This document shows, in pieces, positions 19,239 to 28,555 of a stretch of 64,000 nucleotides of DNA (within the stretch, counting starts at the first letter, position 1; every line of letters begins with the position of its first letter). Origin of the DNA: Mesorhizobium sp. (GTDB lineage: Bacteria; Pseudomonadota; Alphaproteobacteria; Rhizobiales; Rhizobiaceae); the NCBI RefSeq assembly GCF_023954305.1, contig NZ_JAMLIG010000001.1, positions 1,178,001-1,242,000 on the forward strand, in the 5' to 3' direction. A model generated the notes under the pieces. That model had not been told where the DNA came from. It was given only the letters and a program-made list of their open reading frames with translations, and searched no databases. Made by a program: the position numbers and the translations under genes.

Positions 19239-20408
19239 TCAGCCACCCATCGAGTAGGCTCTCAGAAAATCCTCGTCGACTGTGATGCCTAGACCCGGCG
19301 CGTCGGGAATTGCAATGGTTCCGTCGGCAACGTCGAGCTTCTCCACCACCAGATCGTGCAGCATCGGGTTGGCGCCGAGCGAATATTCGAGCACGAAGCT
19401 CGCCGACGACGCCGCGCAGACGTGCAGCCCGGCATAGAAGGCCGGCGCACCTGCCCACAGATGCGGCGCAAGGCGGATGTTGAAGGCCGAGGCGATAGCG
19501 CCGATCTTCATCGCCTCCGAGATGCCGCCGCAGAAGCCGAGATCCGGCTGGAACACATCCGCCGCCCGCGCCAGCGCCAGGTCGCGGAAGTCGAACCGCG
19601 TCGCCTCGCTCTCGCCCACCGCGATCGGGATGCCGCAGGCCGCGCGCACCTCGGCGATGCCCTGCCGGTCGTCGGCCGTCACCGGCTCCTCGAACCAGGC
19701 GAGGTCGCAGTCGCGCACCATGTGGGCGAAGCGCTTGGCGTCGGCGACGGTGTAGGTGCCGTGGGCGTCGACCATGATCGAGACCGAGGCGCCGAGCGCG
19801 GCGCGGGCGGCATGGACGCGCTCGGAGGAGACGTGCGGCGACCCGTCCATCGATCCGACGCGCATCTTGACCGCCCGGAAGCCGCCCTTGTCGATATAAG
19901 ATTTGAGCTGGGCGCCGATCGCCTCTGCCGGAGCCCAGCCGCCCGATGCATAGGCGGGCATGCGCTCGGATTTGCGCCCGCCGAGCAGTCGCCAGACCGG
20001 CACGCCGAGCGACTTGCCGAGGATGTCCCAAAGCGCGATGTCGACGGCGCTGATCGCGGCGATCGTGAGGCCGCGGCGCGCCAGGACCGGCATGACATGG
20101 CCTGACACGGCCGCCGTCTGGTGGCGCACGCCATTGTAGAGCATGTCCCAGATGCCGTTGATGTCGCGCGCGTCGCGGCCGCGGATCGCCGGCGCGATCT
20201 CGTCGTTGATCAGCGAGACCAGCGCGCCGTAGGTGCCGGCGCTCCCCGCGGCGTTCTTGCCCTCACCCCAACCGACAATGCCGGACTCGGTTTCGATCCT
20301 CACGATCGCCGCGTCGAACGTGGCGATCTGACCAAAGTCGCTTCTGTGCTGCTGCGCGGCGTCGATCGGGATCCTCACCCACCATGCCTGGACTCTGGCT
20401 ATGCGCAT
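19239..20408 (-). CDS. Mandelate racemase/muconate lactonizing enzyme family dehydratase
   Basis: The 389-residue enolase-superfamily protein has a catalytic KxR in AVKMRVG, metal ligands in MVDAHG, WFEEP and VGESE, and a C-terminal histidine in LAPHLWAG. This combination fits an acid-sugar dehydratase or a racemase. It heads the minus-strand operon with a GntR regulator and a 2-hydroxyacid dehydrogenase, consistent with dehydration of an aldonic or uronic acid. The exact acid cannot be inferred. The gap to the next gene (20409-20560) holds nothing recognisable. Confidence 0.9.
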   Translation of the reverse strand: MRIARVQAWWVRIPIDAAQQHRSDFGQIATFDAAIVRIETESGIVGWGEGKNAAGSAGTYGALVSLINDEIAPAIRGRDARDINGIWDMLYNGVRHQTAAVSGHVMPVLARRGLTIAAISAVDIALWDILGKSLGVPVWRLLGGRKSERMPAYASGGWAPAEAIGAQLKSYIDKGGFRAVKMRVGSMDGSPHVSSERVHAARAALGASVSIMVDAHGTYTVADAKRFAHMVRDCDLAWFEEPVTADDRQGIAEVRAACGIPIAVGESEATRFDFRDLALARAADVFQPDLGFCGGISEAMKIGAIASAFNIRLAPHLWAGAPAFYAGLHVCAASSASFVLEYSLGANPMLHDLVVEKLDVADGTIAIPDAPGLGITVDEDFLRAYSMGG

Positions 20409-20560
20409 CGGCCGCTCGTCGTAGCATAGGGTCGGCCGTCGAGCGTCAGCCGTCCATCGGGAACGAAACAGCCAGGACGGTGCCCACGCGCGGACGAAGA
20501 ACGGCCCGCGACCGGCGACCGACTGCTCTCTGATGGGCTAAGTGTGAACACCGTTCGCCC

Positions 20561-21448
20561 CTACTTGATCAGCGGCAGAAGCGTCTCAGCCGTGATGCGC
20601 ATCTGGTCGGTGTAGAATTTCTCGGTGAGAACCGAGGAGCCGTGGTCCTGGATGAACTTCAGCTGCTCCGGCGAGATGTCGACGGGATGGCGCTCGACCA
20701 TGTCCGGGTAACGATTGGCGGGCGTACGGTCGACCGGTGCGACGAACTCGTTGGTGAGCGCGCCGTCATAGCCGATATCCTTGAGAATGCCGACCAGCTT
20801 CTTCCAGTCGATCGTGCCGAGGCCGGCGGCGAAGCGGTTGTTGTCGGCGACGTGGAAGTCGAACAAACGCTTGCCCGCCTTGCGGATCGCCTCCTCGACG
20901 TCGAATTCCTCCATGTGGATGTGATAGGCGTCGAGGCAGACGCCGCATTCGGGCGACACCGCATCGGCGAGCGCCAGCGCCTGTTCGCCGCGATTGAACA
21001 GATAGGTCTCGAAGCGGTTGAGCGGCTCGACCGCGACCCGCACGCCGACCTTCTTGGCGTGGGCGAAGCATTCGCGGGTGGCGTCGACCACCCATTTCCA
21101 TTCCTCCTCCTCGGTGCCGTCCGGCACGACCTTGCCGACCGTGGCAGGCACGAGGGTGATGATCTCGCCGTCCAGTTCGCTGACCATTGTCAGCACGTCC
21201 TTGACATATTGCACCGAGCGCTCGCGCTGGCCCTGGTCCTTGGCAGCGAGATTGCGCTCGCCCAGCATCAGGGTCACCGAACCCCAGCAGCGAATGCCGT
21301 GCTCCTTCAGCAGGGCGCGCGTCTCTTTGGTCTTGTACTGCTCCGGTTCGCCGGAGATCTCGATCGACTCGTAGCCGAATTTCTTGATCCGCCTCAGCGT
21401 CGTCTCCAGCGGCTCGGCGCGCATCCAGTTGTGTGTCGAAAGATGCAT
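20561..21448 (-). CDS. Sugar phosphate isomerase/epimerase (TIM barrel)
   Basis: The 295-residue protein is of the AP endonuclease family 2/xylose-isomerase-like group. VAVEPLNRFETYLFN gives the metal-binding Glu on the middle strand, VCLDAYHIHMEE gives Asp and His, and DFHVADNNR and TNEFVAP supply the last ligands, as in tagatose- or psicose-3-epimerase-like proteins. An in-frame extension of 62 residues is rejected because AGGAG lies a few bases before this ATG. It is divergent from a second isomerase at 21827, and the two probably work in one sugar pathway with the dehydrogenase at 23010. Confidence 0.88.
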   Translation of the reverse strand: MHLSTHNWMRAEPLETTLRRIKKFGYESIEISGEPEQYKTKETRALLKEHGIRCWGSVTLMLGERNLAAKDQGQRERSVQYVKDVLTMVSELDGEIITLVPATVGKVVPDGTEEEEWKWVVDATRECFAHAKKVGVRVAVEPLNRFETYLFNRGEQALALADAVSPECGVCLDAYHIHMEEFDVEEAIRKAGKRLFDFHVADNNRFAAGLGTIDWKKLVGILKDIGYDGALTNEFVAPVDRTPANRYPDMVERHPVDISPEQLKFIQDHGSSVLTEKFYTDQMRITAETLLPLIK

Positions 21449-21528
21449 GATGTCTCCTCTCTGTATGTCGGGGACGGCAGGGCTTGCGAAATGCGCATCC
21501 TCTCCTGCGCCCGAATTCCTCCCAGGCA

Positions 21529-21551
21529 CGAACCGTTTGAAAACTGGTTCG
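21529..21551. promoter_or_regulatory. Candidate operator in the divergent isomerase promoter region
   Basis: CGAACC and GGTTCG form perfect 6-bp arms 11 bp apart inside the 378-bp gap (21449-21826) between two divergent isomerase genes. The central position and symmetry suggest a regulator site, though no regulator gene is adjacent. Nothing else was identified in this gap. Confidence 0.4.
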
Positions 21552-21826
21552 ACCAAATTCTGGCTTCGCGACGAGTAACTCATTTCCGCTGGCCCCGCAA
21601 GCGTGGCGGCAATCCGGGCGTCTACGTCGGTCAAAGTGCTGAAATAGGGCCGCTGGAGAGGTGATTTCAGCAGAAGATGGCCCGGTCGGCGCGTGTCGAG
21701 GTCTTGACCGCAGCGCTTTCATTGGTCATACCAGTGCGGACGACGCCCCCGGCCTTAGTCCGTGCGCATTTCGGTTGCGCGCCCGCGGCACGGCCTTCTA
21801 AAAAGATTGTCTGGGAGGACAAGGAC

Positions 21827-22882
21827 ATGCCGAAGACCATGAAGGGGCCGGGGATCTTCCTGGCGCAGTTCGGAGGCGATGCCGCGCCGTTCAATTCGCT
21901 GCCGGCGATCACCAAATGGGCGGCCGGACTCGGCTACAAGGGCGTGCAGATTCCGTCATGGGACGGCCGGCTGTTCGACCTGAAGAAGGCGGCGACCTCC
22001 AAATCCTATTGCGACGAGGTCAAGGGCATCTGCGCCGAGGCCGGCGTCGAGATCACCGAATTGTCGACCCACCTGCAGGGCCAGCTCGTGGCGGTCCACC
22101 CGGCCTATGACTCTATGTTCGACGGCTTCGCGCCGGCTGAGGTGCACAACAATCCCAAGGCGCGGCAGAAATGGGCCGTCGAGCAGATGAAATACGCCGC
22201 CAAGGCGTCGAAGAACCTCGGGTTGACCGCGTCCGTCTCCTTCACCGGGGCGCTCGCTTTCCCTTACCTCTATCCGTGGCCGCAGCGCCCTGCCGGCCTG
22301 ATCGAGGAGGCCTTCGCCGAACTCGGCAAGCGCTGGAAGCCGATCCTCGACGCCTATGACGAGGCCGGCGTCGACGTCTGCTACGAGATCCATCCGGGCG
22401 AGGACGTGTTCGACGGCGCCACCTTCGAGATGTTTGTCGACGCGGTCGGCGGCCACAAGCGGGCCAACATCAACTACGACCCGTCGCACTTCCTGCTGCA
22501 ACAGCTGGATTATCTCGCATTCATCGACATCTACCACGAGCGCATCAAGGCGTTCCACGTGAAGGACGCCGAGTTCAACCCGGACGGCCGCCAGGGCGTC
22601 TATTCGGGCTACCAGGGCTGGGTCCAGCGCGCCGGCCGGTTCCGCTCGCTCGGCGACGGCCAGGTCGACTTCTCCGGCATCTTCTCCAAGCTCGCGCAGT
22701 ACGACTACGACTCGTGGGCGGTGCTGGAGTGGGAATGCTGCCTGAAGCACCCCGAGGACGGCGCGGCCGAGGGCGCCCCATTCATCGAGAGCCATATCAT
22801 CCGCGTCACCGAAAGGGCCTTCGACGACTTCGCCGGCGCCAAGCCCGACAAGGGCGCGCTGCGGAAATTGATGGGGATATAG
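21827..22882 (+). CDS. Sugar phosphate isomerase/epimerase (TIM barrel)
   Basis: The 351-residue protein is of the xylose-isomerase-like TIM barrel family. Likely metal ligands lie in VCYEIHPGEDVFD (Glu), INYDPSHFLLQQ (Asp, His), KAFHVKDAEF (His, Asp) and VLEWECCLK (Glu). It is longer than the divergent isomerase and of a different subfamily, often found with Gfo/Idh/MocA dehydrogenases in inositol- or hexose-related pathways. GGGAGGA precedes the ATG; longer in-frame starts are rejected for lack of a ribosome-binding site. Confidence 0.9.
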   Translation: MPKTMKGPGIFLAQFGGDAAPFNSLPAITKWAAGLGYKGVQIPSWDGRLFDLKKAATSKSYCDEVKGICAEAGVEITELSTHLQGQLVAVHPAYDSMFDGFAPAEVHNNPKARQKWAVEQMKYAAKASKNLGLTASVSFTGALAFPYLYPWPQRPAGLIEEAFAELGKRWKPILDAYDEAGVDVCYEIHPGEDVFDGATFEMFVDAVGGHKRANINYDPSHFLLQQLDYLAFIDIYHERIKAFHVKDAEFNPDGRQGVYSGYQGWVQRAGRFRSLGDGQVDFSGIFSKLAQYDYDSWAVLEWECCLKHPEDGAAEGAPFIESHIIRVTERAFDDFAGAKPDKGALRKLMGI

Positions 22883-22960
22883 GGCGGCAGTCGGCAATCG
22901 GATCAAGGCGGCTCCTCCCGAGAGATCCCCCACGACCCTCGACTGCCTACCTGCCGACTG

Positions 22961-22993
22961 CCTACTGCCGATAGACAACGCCTACTGCCGATA
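22961..22993 (+). repeat. Short direct repeat between isomerase and dehydrogenase genes
   Basis: CCTACTGCCGATA occurs twice with a 20-bp period. A partly complementary GGCAGTCGGCAATCGG lies just after the isomerase stop, so the gap can also form a small hairpin. It resembles low-complexity intergenic repeats of rhizobial genomes; function unknown. Confidence 0.6.
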
Positions 22994-23009
22994 CAGGGAG
23001 GATCAGTAC

Positions 23010-24182
23010 ATGGTCAGCGGCAAGACGATCGAATCCGGCAGCGGGCCGATCCGGCTCGGCATGGTGGGTGGCGGCCAGGGCGCCTTCATCGGCGGGGTGC
23101 ACCGCATCGCGGCGCGCATCGACGGCGAGTTCCAGCTGGTTGCCGGCGCGCTGTCGTCGAGCCCCGAGAAGGCCAAGGCGTCCGCCGCCGAGCTTGGCCT
23201 TGATCCCTCGCGCAGCTACGGCTCGTTCCAGGAAATGGCGAAGGCCGAGTCGAAACGCGCCGACGGCATCGAGGCGGTGTCGATCGTCACGCCGAACCAC
23301 ATGCATTGGCCGGCGGCCAAGGCCTTTCTCGACGCGGGCATCCACGTCATCTGCGACAAGCCGCTGACGTCGAACCTGGCGGACGCGAAGAAGCTGGCGG
23401 CACTGGTGGAGAAGTCGGGTAAGGTTTTCGTGCTGACGCACAACTATACCGGCTATCCGATGATCCGGCACGCCCGCGAGATGGTTCAGAAGGGCCAGCT
23501 CGGCGAGATCCGCGTGATCCAGGCAGAGTATCCGCAGGACTGGCTGACGACGAAGGTCGAGGACACCGGCGCCAAGCAGGCGGTATGGCGCACGGACCCG
23601 AAACAGTCGGGCGCGGGCGGGGCGACCGGCGACATTGGCACGCACGCCTACAACCTTGCCCGCTTCGTCTCCGGCCTCGAACTCGACAGCCTGTCGGCCG
23701 ACCTCAACGCCTTCGTCAAAGGCCGTCTGCTCGACGACAACGCGCATGTCATGCTGCGCTTCAAGGGCGGCGCGAAGGGCATGCTGTGGGCGAGCCAGGT
23801 GGCGCCGGGCAACGAGAACGCGCTCAAACTTCGCGTCTACGGTACCAAGGGCGGCATCGAATGGAGCCAGGAGCAGCCGAACCATCTCTGGTTCACGCCC
23901 TTCGGCGAGCCGAAGCAGCTGATCACCCGCGCCGGCGCCGGCGCCGGTCCCGCCGCTGCCCGGGTCAGCCGCGTGCCCTCGGGCCATCCGGAAGGCTATC
24001 TGGAGGGTTTCGCCACGATCTATGCCGAAGCCGCGCGGGCGATCCGCGCGGCGCGCAAGAAAAACGGCAAGCCGGGCAAGGACGTCGTCTATCCGACCAT
24101 CCACGATGGCGTAGAAGGCGTGGCCTTCGTCGAGGCCTGCGTACGATCGTCGAAGAAGAACGCGGCCTGGACGAAGCTGTAA
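23010..24182 (+). CDS. Gfo/Idh/MocA-family oxidoreductase
   Basis: The 390-residue NAD(P)-dependent dehydrogenase has the Rossmann motif LGMVGGGQGAFIGG (about residues 17-30), the conserved EKP-equivalent CDKPLTSNL (about 115-123) with catalytic Lys, and DIGTHAYNLARF carrying the conserved His in the C-terminal domain. It should oxidise a sugar or polyol hydroxyl. It follows the isomerase on the same strand with a 127-bp gap containing a short direct repeat and a good GGGAGG site. Confidence 0.92.
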   Translation: MVSGKTIESGSGPIRLGMVGGGQGAFIGGVHRIAARIDGEFQLVAGALSSSPEKAKASAAELGLDPSRSYGSFQEMAKAESKRADGIEAVSIVTPNHMHWPAAKAFLDAGIHVICDKPLTSNLADAKKLAALVEKSGKVFVLTHNYTGYPMIRHAREMVQKGQLGEIRVIQAEYPQDWLTTKVEDTGAKQAVWRTDPKQSGAGGATGDIGTHAYNLARFVSGLELDSLSADLNAFVKGRLLDDNAHVMLRFKGGAKGMLWASQVAPGNENALKLRVYGTKGGIEWSQEQPNHLWFTPFGEPKQLITRAGAGAGPAAARVSRVPSGHPEGYLEGFATIYAEAARAIRAARKKNGKPGKDVVYPTIHDGVEGVAFVEACVRSSKKNAAWTKL

Positions 24183-24286
24183 GCTCTCCGGACACCGACC
24201 GCGCCCCGCGGCAAGCGAGGCGTCCATGACCGGGCACTGGATCTGCCCGTTTCGGGGCAGACTGCTTCCGGGGCGCTCATGTGGAG

Positions 24287-25411
24287 CTATTCAATGCCGG
24301 CCGCAGGCGCCTCGTCGTTCTCCGAGTCTTCGGGCGTGACGTCCAAGACTGCGGCGTGCATCGTGATCTCGGCCTTTCCGGGCTTGCAGTCCTTCATGCA
24401 CGGCTCCAGGCCCGGCCGGCTGTGCGGCTCGGAGGACCGGTCGTCCTCGATGAAATTCGCCTCGTTGGGCAGCCTGATCGAGGCCAGGTTTTCGTTCGAA
24501 AGCTCGAATTCCTCGTCGTCGACGACATCGTTCAGATAGAGGATGTAGGCGGTCAGGGCATAGATGTCGTCGTTGGACAGCGAACGCGCATTGCCGAATG
24601 GCATGGCGCGGCGGACATAGTCGTAGACCGTCGAGAGATACGGCCAGTAGGAGCCGATCGTCTTCTGGGGACGGTCCGCCTGGAGTGTCCCCTGCCCGCC
24701 TGCAAGCACCGGCCAGCGATCGACCGCTTCGCCGAAATCGCCGTGGCAGGAGGCGCAGTTCTCGTCATAGATGCCCATGCCGGCCGCGACCGTGCCGCGG
24801 CCCACGGGAAGACCCTTGCCGTCGGGGCGCACGTCAATGTCCCACGCCGCGATTTCGTCCTCGGCGGCCAGGCGTCCGAGCCCGAACTTGAGCCCGTCGC
24901 CGCGGGCGGCGGCAGGCGCTGGCGGGGTCGGCGTCTGAGAACCCGCGGGTGTTTGCGCCGACGCGTCTGCCTTTTGCTCCGCCGGCGCGGCGGCGCCGGC
25001 GTCCACGGACTTCTTGCTGCCGTCCAGCGCGAACGTCGCAAGGTAGGCGACGAGGTTCGAAACCTCCTCGGGCTTCTTCAGCCCGGCGAACGCCATCTTG
25101 GTGCCCTTCACAAAACCCTTAGGGTCGGCAAGGTAGGGAGCGAGCGTCGACTCGTTCCAGACCAGTCCCTCGGCCCCCTTCGCCGCCATTGCCGTCGAAT
25201 ATTTGAATCCCTCGGCCGAGCCGGCCAAGCGCCCGACGATGCCGTTCAGCTGCGGCCCGATCTTGTTCTTGGCATCGGCGCCGATCGCATGGCAGGCCTT
25301 GCACTTGGCGAACGAAGCCTCGCCGAGGGCGGCATCCTGGGCAGATGCGGTGCCGAGCGCGACAACCGTGACGAGCGCCGCGAGGATCCCCGCTTCAGGA
25401 AATCTCGACAT
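24287..25411 (-). CDS. soxD: Sulfur dehydrogenase cytochrome subunit SoxD
   Basis: The 374-residue periplasmic diheme cytochrome c has a signal peptide (cleavage near ASA-Q, residue 24) and two heme sites, CKACH at 37-41 and CASCH at 219-223. Two cytochrome domains are joined by a Pro/Ala-rich linker (about 133-170), the SoxD layout. It takes the electrons released when SoxC oxidises sulfane sulfur on SoxY. The gene overlaps soxC by 17 bp. The acidic C-terminal tail (EDSENDE) is unusual, and two extra cysteines lie near 340. Confidence 0.95.
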   Translation of the reverse strand: MSRFPEAGILAALVTVVALGTASAQDAALGEASFAKCKACHAIGADAKNKIGPQLNGIVGRLAGSAEGFKYSTAMAAKGAEGLVWNESTLAPYLADPKGFVKGTKMAFAGLKKPEEVSNLVAYLATFALDGSKKSVDAGAAAPAEQKADASAQTPAGSQTPTPPAPAAARGDGLKFGLGRLAAEDEIAAWDIDVRPDGKGLPVGRGTVAAGMGIYDENCASCHGDFGEAVDRWPVLAGGQGTLQADRPQKTIGSYWPYLSTVYDYVRRAMPFGNARSLSNDDIYALTAYILYLNDVVDDEEFELSNENLASIRLPNEANFIEDDRSSEPHSRPGLEPCMKDCKPGKAEITMHAAVLDVTPEDSENDEAPAAGIE

Positions 25412-26657
25412 TCTCGATCACCCCGTCCTTGTTCACGTGCCAGGTCTGTATGCCATTGTTGTGGTAGATGGAGTTCGACCCGCGGGCGGCGCGCAGCTCG
25501 TCCTTGGTCGGCTGGACGATCCCTTCGGAATCGATCGCGCGGGACTGAAGGAACAGCTCGGAACCGTCCCAGTCGAACTCGTAGTAGAAGCGATGGAGAG
25601 CCTTCGGCAGGCTCGGGCCGTCGATCCGCGCGGTCTGCCAGTTGCGGCCGCCATCGATCGACACGTCGACCCGCTTGATGGTGCCGTTTCCGGACCATGC
25701 CAGCCCGGCGACGACGAGCGGGCCCCTGCCATGCGTGATCGGCGCCTGCGGACTGGGATTCGTGATCACCGACTTGACGTCCATGGCGAAGGTGAACCTG
25801 CGCGCCTTGCCGCTCGGCAGCAGATCGGTGTATTTCGACGTCTCCTCGCGCTGCTGCCAAGGCTGATCGCCGATCTCGAGCCGGCGCAGCCACTTGATCC
25901 ACATATTGCCTTCGAAGCCCGGCACGACCAGGCGCAACGGATAGCCCTGTTCGGGCCGCAGCGCCTCGCCGTTCATGCCGAAGGCGACCATGCAATCGTC
26001 GAGGGCCTTGTCGAGAGGTATCGACCGCGTCATCGAAGACGCGTCGGCGCCTTCCGCGAGCAGCCACTTGCCTTCCGGCTTCACGCCGGCCTCCTCGAGC
26101 AGGGTCTTGAGCCGCACGCCGGTATACATCACGCAATGCAGCATGCCGTGGGTGAACTGGCAGCCGTTGAGCTGCGCGCCGCGCCATTCCATGCCGGAAT
26201 TGGCTGCGCATTCGAGGAAGTAGACCTTGTTCTCGCGGGGGAAGCGCTTGATGTCGGCCATGGTGAAGACGAGAGGCTTCTCGACCATGCCGTTGATCAT
26301 CAGGCGGTGATCCTTCGGGTCGATCTCGGCGATGCCGGCGTGGTGACGCTCGAAACACAGCCCGCTCGGGGTGATGATCCCGTCGAGCTCGTGAAGCGGC
26401 GTGAAGTTGATGGAAGACACGACGTCCGAGGTGAGCCACGGGACGTTCTTCCGCACGATATGGGCCTCGAACTGGGACGGCGTCCCATACGGCCGCGCAT
26501 CGACGCCCTCACCGGGATAGCGGTTCCAGTCCTGCACCTCGGTGATGATCGGCTCGCCGGCCGAGGCGCTGGCCGCCGCAAGGGCGGCGCCGGTGGCCAG
26601 TCCGCCCTTGAGAAAGGCGCGCCTTGAAGCGGCACCAGGTCGCACAGAACTCGTCAT
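25395..26657 (-). CDS. soxC: Sulfur dehydrogenase molybdenum subunit SoxC
   Basis: The 420-residue protein of the sulfite oxidase family has a Tat signal (SRRAFLKGG, residues 11-19) fitting export after molybdenum cofactor insertion. The molybdenum-ligating Cys is probably Cys150 in FLECAANSG. A C-terminal dimerisation domain follows (about 280-410). With SoxD it oxidises the SoxY-bound sulfane to a sulfone level, which decides whether thiosulfate is fully oxidised in the periplasm. A 110-nt gap with its own operator-like motif separates it from soxB. Confidence 0.95.
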   Translation of the reverse strand: MTSSVRPGAASRRAFLKGGLATGAALAAASASAGEPIITEVQDWNRYPGEGVDARPYGTPSQFEAHIVRKNVPWLTSDVVSSINFTPLHELDGIITPSGLCFERHHAGIAEIDPKDHRLMINGMVEKPLVFTMADIKRFPRENKVYFLECAANSGMEWRGAQLNGCQFTHGMLHCVMYTGVRLKTLLEEAGVKPEGKWLLAEGADASSMTRSIPLDKALDDCMVAFGMNGEALRPEQGYPLRLVVPGFEGNMWIKWLRRLEIGDQPWQQREETSKYTDLLPSGKARRFTFAMDVKSVITNPSPQAPITHGRGPLVVAGLAWSGNGTIKRVDVSIDGGRNWQTARIDGPSLPKALHRFYYEFDWDGSELFLQSRAIDSEGIVQPTKDELRAARGSNSIYHNNGIQTWHVNKDGVIENVEIS

Positions 26658-26688
26658 CGGCTCCTCCCGAGACTCCGATCAATCATTA

Positions 26689-26710
26689 TATATGAATTCT
26701 TATATGTATC
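26689..26710 (-). promoter_or_regulatory. AT-rich operator-like motif upstream of soxC
   Basis: A 22-bp AT-rich stretch lies 32-53 nt before soxC in otherwise GC-rich DNA. Seventeen of its 22 bases match the stretch before soxX at 30845-30866. On the plus strand it contains ATATGAAT and ATATGTAT, a near-exact direct repeat with 4 bp between, and around GAATTC it is also close to palindromic. It is a candidate site for the ArsR-type SoxR encoded at 32687; binding is inference. Confidence 0.6.
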
Positions 26711-26767
26711 AGACTCTCAGTCAACCGCTTAATCAGCCGGGTGCAAATTCCCGCCGAACAGAGGCGG

Positions 26768-28468
26768 TCAGAGGATGATCTTGACCGTCCGCTCGTCCGG
26801 CACGGCGACCGACTGCTTGCCGGATATGTAGCCTTCCATCAGATCGTAGATCGCAGGTCCCTCCACCCCCTCGCTCACGGACGCCCAACCGCCGACGACA
26901 TAGGTTTTGGCCGGATCGATCGCTTCGCCGGTTGCGGTCAGCTTCATGTCGGAGATGCGGCTGCCTATGCGTGCATTGACGGAGCAGGTGTAGGTCATTC
27001 CCCCGACACGCACCATGTCGCCGCCCTGCTGGAGGAAGGGATCCGGGTTGAACAGGTTGTCGCAGACGTCCTCGAGAACGTCCTTCAGCTGCGCGCCCGT
27101 CATCTCGTTGCGGTAGACCGCCGGATAGCTCATCGACGTCTCGGTATAGAGATCGTCGATGGTGATGTCCTGCCCCGGCAGCAAGGTGGTCCCCCAGCGG
27201 AAGCCTGGCGACAGGGCGATCTGGGTGTCCCGCTCCTCGATGATCCCCTGGCAGATCAGGTCGTCCCAGGTGCCGTTGAAGTTGCCGCGGCGATAGAGCA
27301 GCGTGTCCGTCCGGCCGATCACGCGCGAGATCTCGTCCTTGTACGGCGCCCTCACTGCGTCGATCTTGGCCGCCATTTCGGCATCGGGCTCGATCACGTC
27401 GGAAAAGACCGGTATCAGGTTCGAACTGTAGCCCGTGACCTTTCCGCCGGAGATTTCGAGGTCGATGCGTCCGAGATACTTGCCGTGCGAACCCGACGAC
27501 AGGATCAGCGTGTTCTCCACCTGAACCGCGCGCGGCACCGCGTCGTGGGTATGGCCGGTAAGGATCACGTCGATCCCCTTCACGACCGTGGAGAGCTTGC
27601 GGTCGACGTCGAAGCCGTTGTGCGAGATCAGCACCACGACCTCCGCGCCGTCGGCGCGCGCGGCGTCGACATTCGCCTGCAGCACGTCGGGGCGGATGCC
27701 GAACGACCATTTCGGAAACATCCAGCGCGGATTGGCGATCGGCGTGTAAGGCATCGCCTGGCCAATGACCGCGACCTTGACGCCGCCCTTCTCGAACATG
27801 GCCGTGTTGTCGAATGCCGGTTCGTCCCACTCCGAATCGAAGATGTTCGAGGCGAGGAAGGGATATCCGAGGCTTTCCGTGATTTCGAGAAACCTCGCCT
27901 CGCCGAGCGTGAACTCCCAATGCCCGGTCATGGCGTCGGGGCGCAGGAGCTTCATGCAGTCGACCATGTCCTGGCCGTTCGTTTTCAACGCCGTGTAGGA
28001 TCCCTGCCAGGTGTCGCCGCCGTCGAGGAAGAGCACCTTGTCTTCCCCGCGCTCGGCGCGGATCGCCTTGACGAGCGTGGCCGTCCGGTCGAGACCGCCG
28101 AGGCGGCCGTAGGCCTTGGCCAGATCGACATAGTCGAGGAAAGTGTGGGCGTAGGCATAGGGGGAGCCGCGCTCGATACCGAACGTCTTCAGGAACTCCT
28201 CGCCGACGAGATGCGGCGGGATGCCGGCGAAGGCTCCGACGCCGATATTGGTGTCCGGCGGACGGAAATAGACCGGTTTGAGCTGCGCATGCACGTCGGT
28301 GAAATGCAGCAGCGTAATCTGACCCTTCGAGTCGAACCTGAGAAGGTCCTCCTGGGTCAGCTTCTGCTGTGCGAGCGCACGGGAGGGACTTCCCAGCAGC
28401 CCGGCCGCGCCAAACACGGCGCCAGCATTCACCGCGAACTGAAGGAAATCCCGTCTCGTATAGCTCAT
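26768..28468 (-). CDS. soxB: Thiosulfohydrolase SoxB
   Basis: The 566-residue periplasmic dimanganese hydrolase releases sulfate from the thiosulfonate on SoxY. A Tat signal is at the N-terminus (TRRDFLQFA, residues 4-12). Metallophosphoesterase motifs are present: HFTDVHAQLKP, GGDTWQGS, GHWEFT (the SoxB version of GNHE), and GHTHD. A 5'-nucleotidase C-terminal domain follows (about 390-550). It sits between soxA and soxC in the normal order, with an 87-nt gap to soxA. Confidence 0.97.
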   Translation of the reverse strand: MSYTRRDFLQFAVNAGAVFGAAGLLGSPSRALAQQKLTQEDLLRFDSKGQITLLHFTDVHAQLKPVYFRPPDTNIGVGAFAGIPPHLVGEEFLKTFGIERGSPYAYAHTFLDYVDLAKAYGRLGGLDRTATLVKAIRAERGEDKVLFLDGGDTWQGSYTALKTNGQDMVDCMKLLRPDAMTGHWEFTLGEARFLEITESLGYPFLASNIFDSEWDEPAFDNTAMFEKGGVKVAVIGQAMPYTPIANPRWMFPKWSFGIRPDVLQANVDAARADGAEVVVLISHNGFDVDRKLSTVVKGIDVILTGHTHDAVPRAVQVENTLILSSGSHGKYLGRIDLEISGGKVTGYSSNLIPVFSDVIEPDAEMAAKIDAVRAPYKDEISRVIGRTDTLLYRRGNFNGTWDDLICQGIIEERDTQIALSPGFRWGTTLLPGQDITIDDLYTETSMSYPAVYRNEMTGAQLKDVLEDVCDNLFNPDPFLQQGGDMVRVGGMTYTCSVNARIGSRISDMKLTATGEAIDPAKTYVVGGWASVSEGVEGPAIYDLMEGYISGKQSVAVPDERTVKIIL

Positions 28469-28555
28469 GTTGCGAACTCCGCGATTAGGTAGGGCGCAGA
28501 AATCCGGCCGGCGGCTCGCCGCCGCCGGCCGTCGACACGACCATCTCGCTTGACC

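Noticed and set aside
22961..22993. Direct repeat as part of a CRISPR array
   Set aside because: Only two 13-bp units with 7 bp between; repeat and spacer lengths do not fit, and no cas genes are present.
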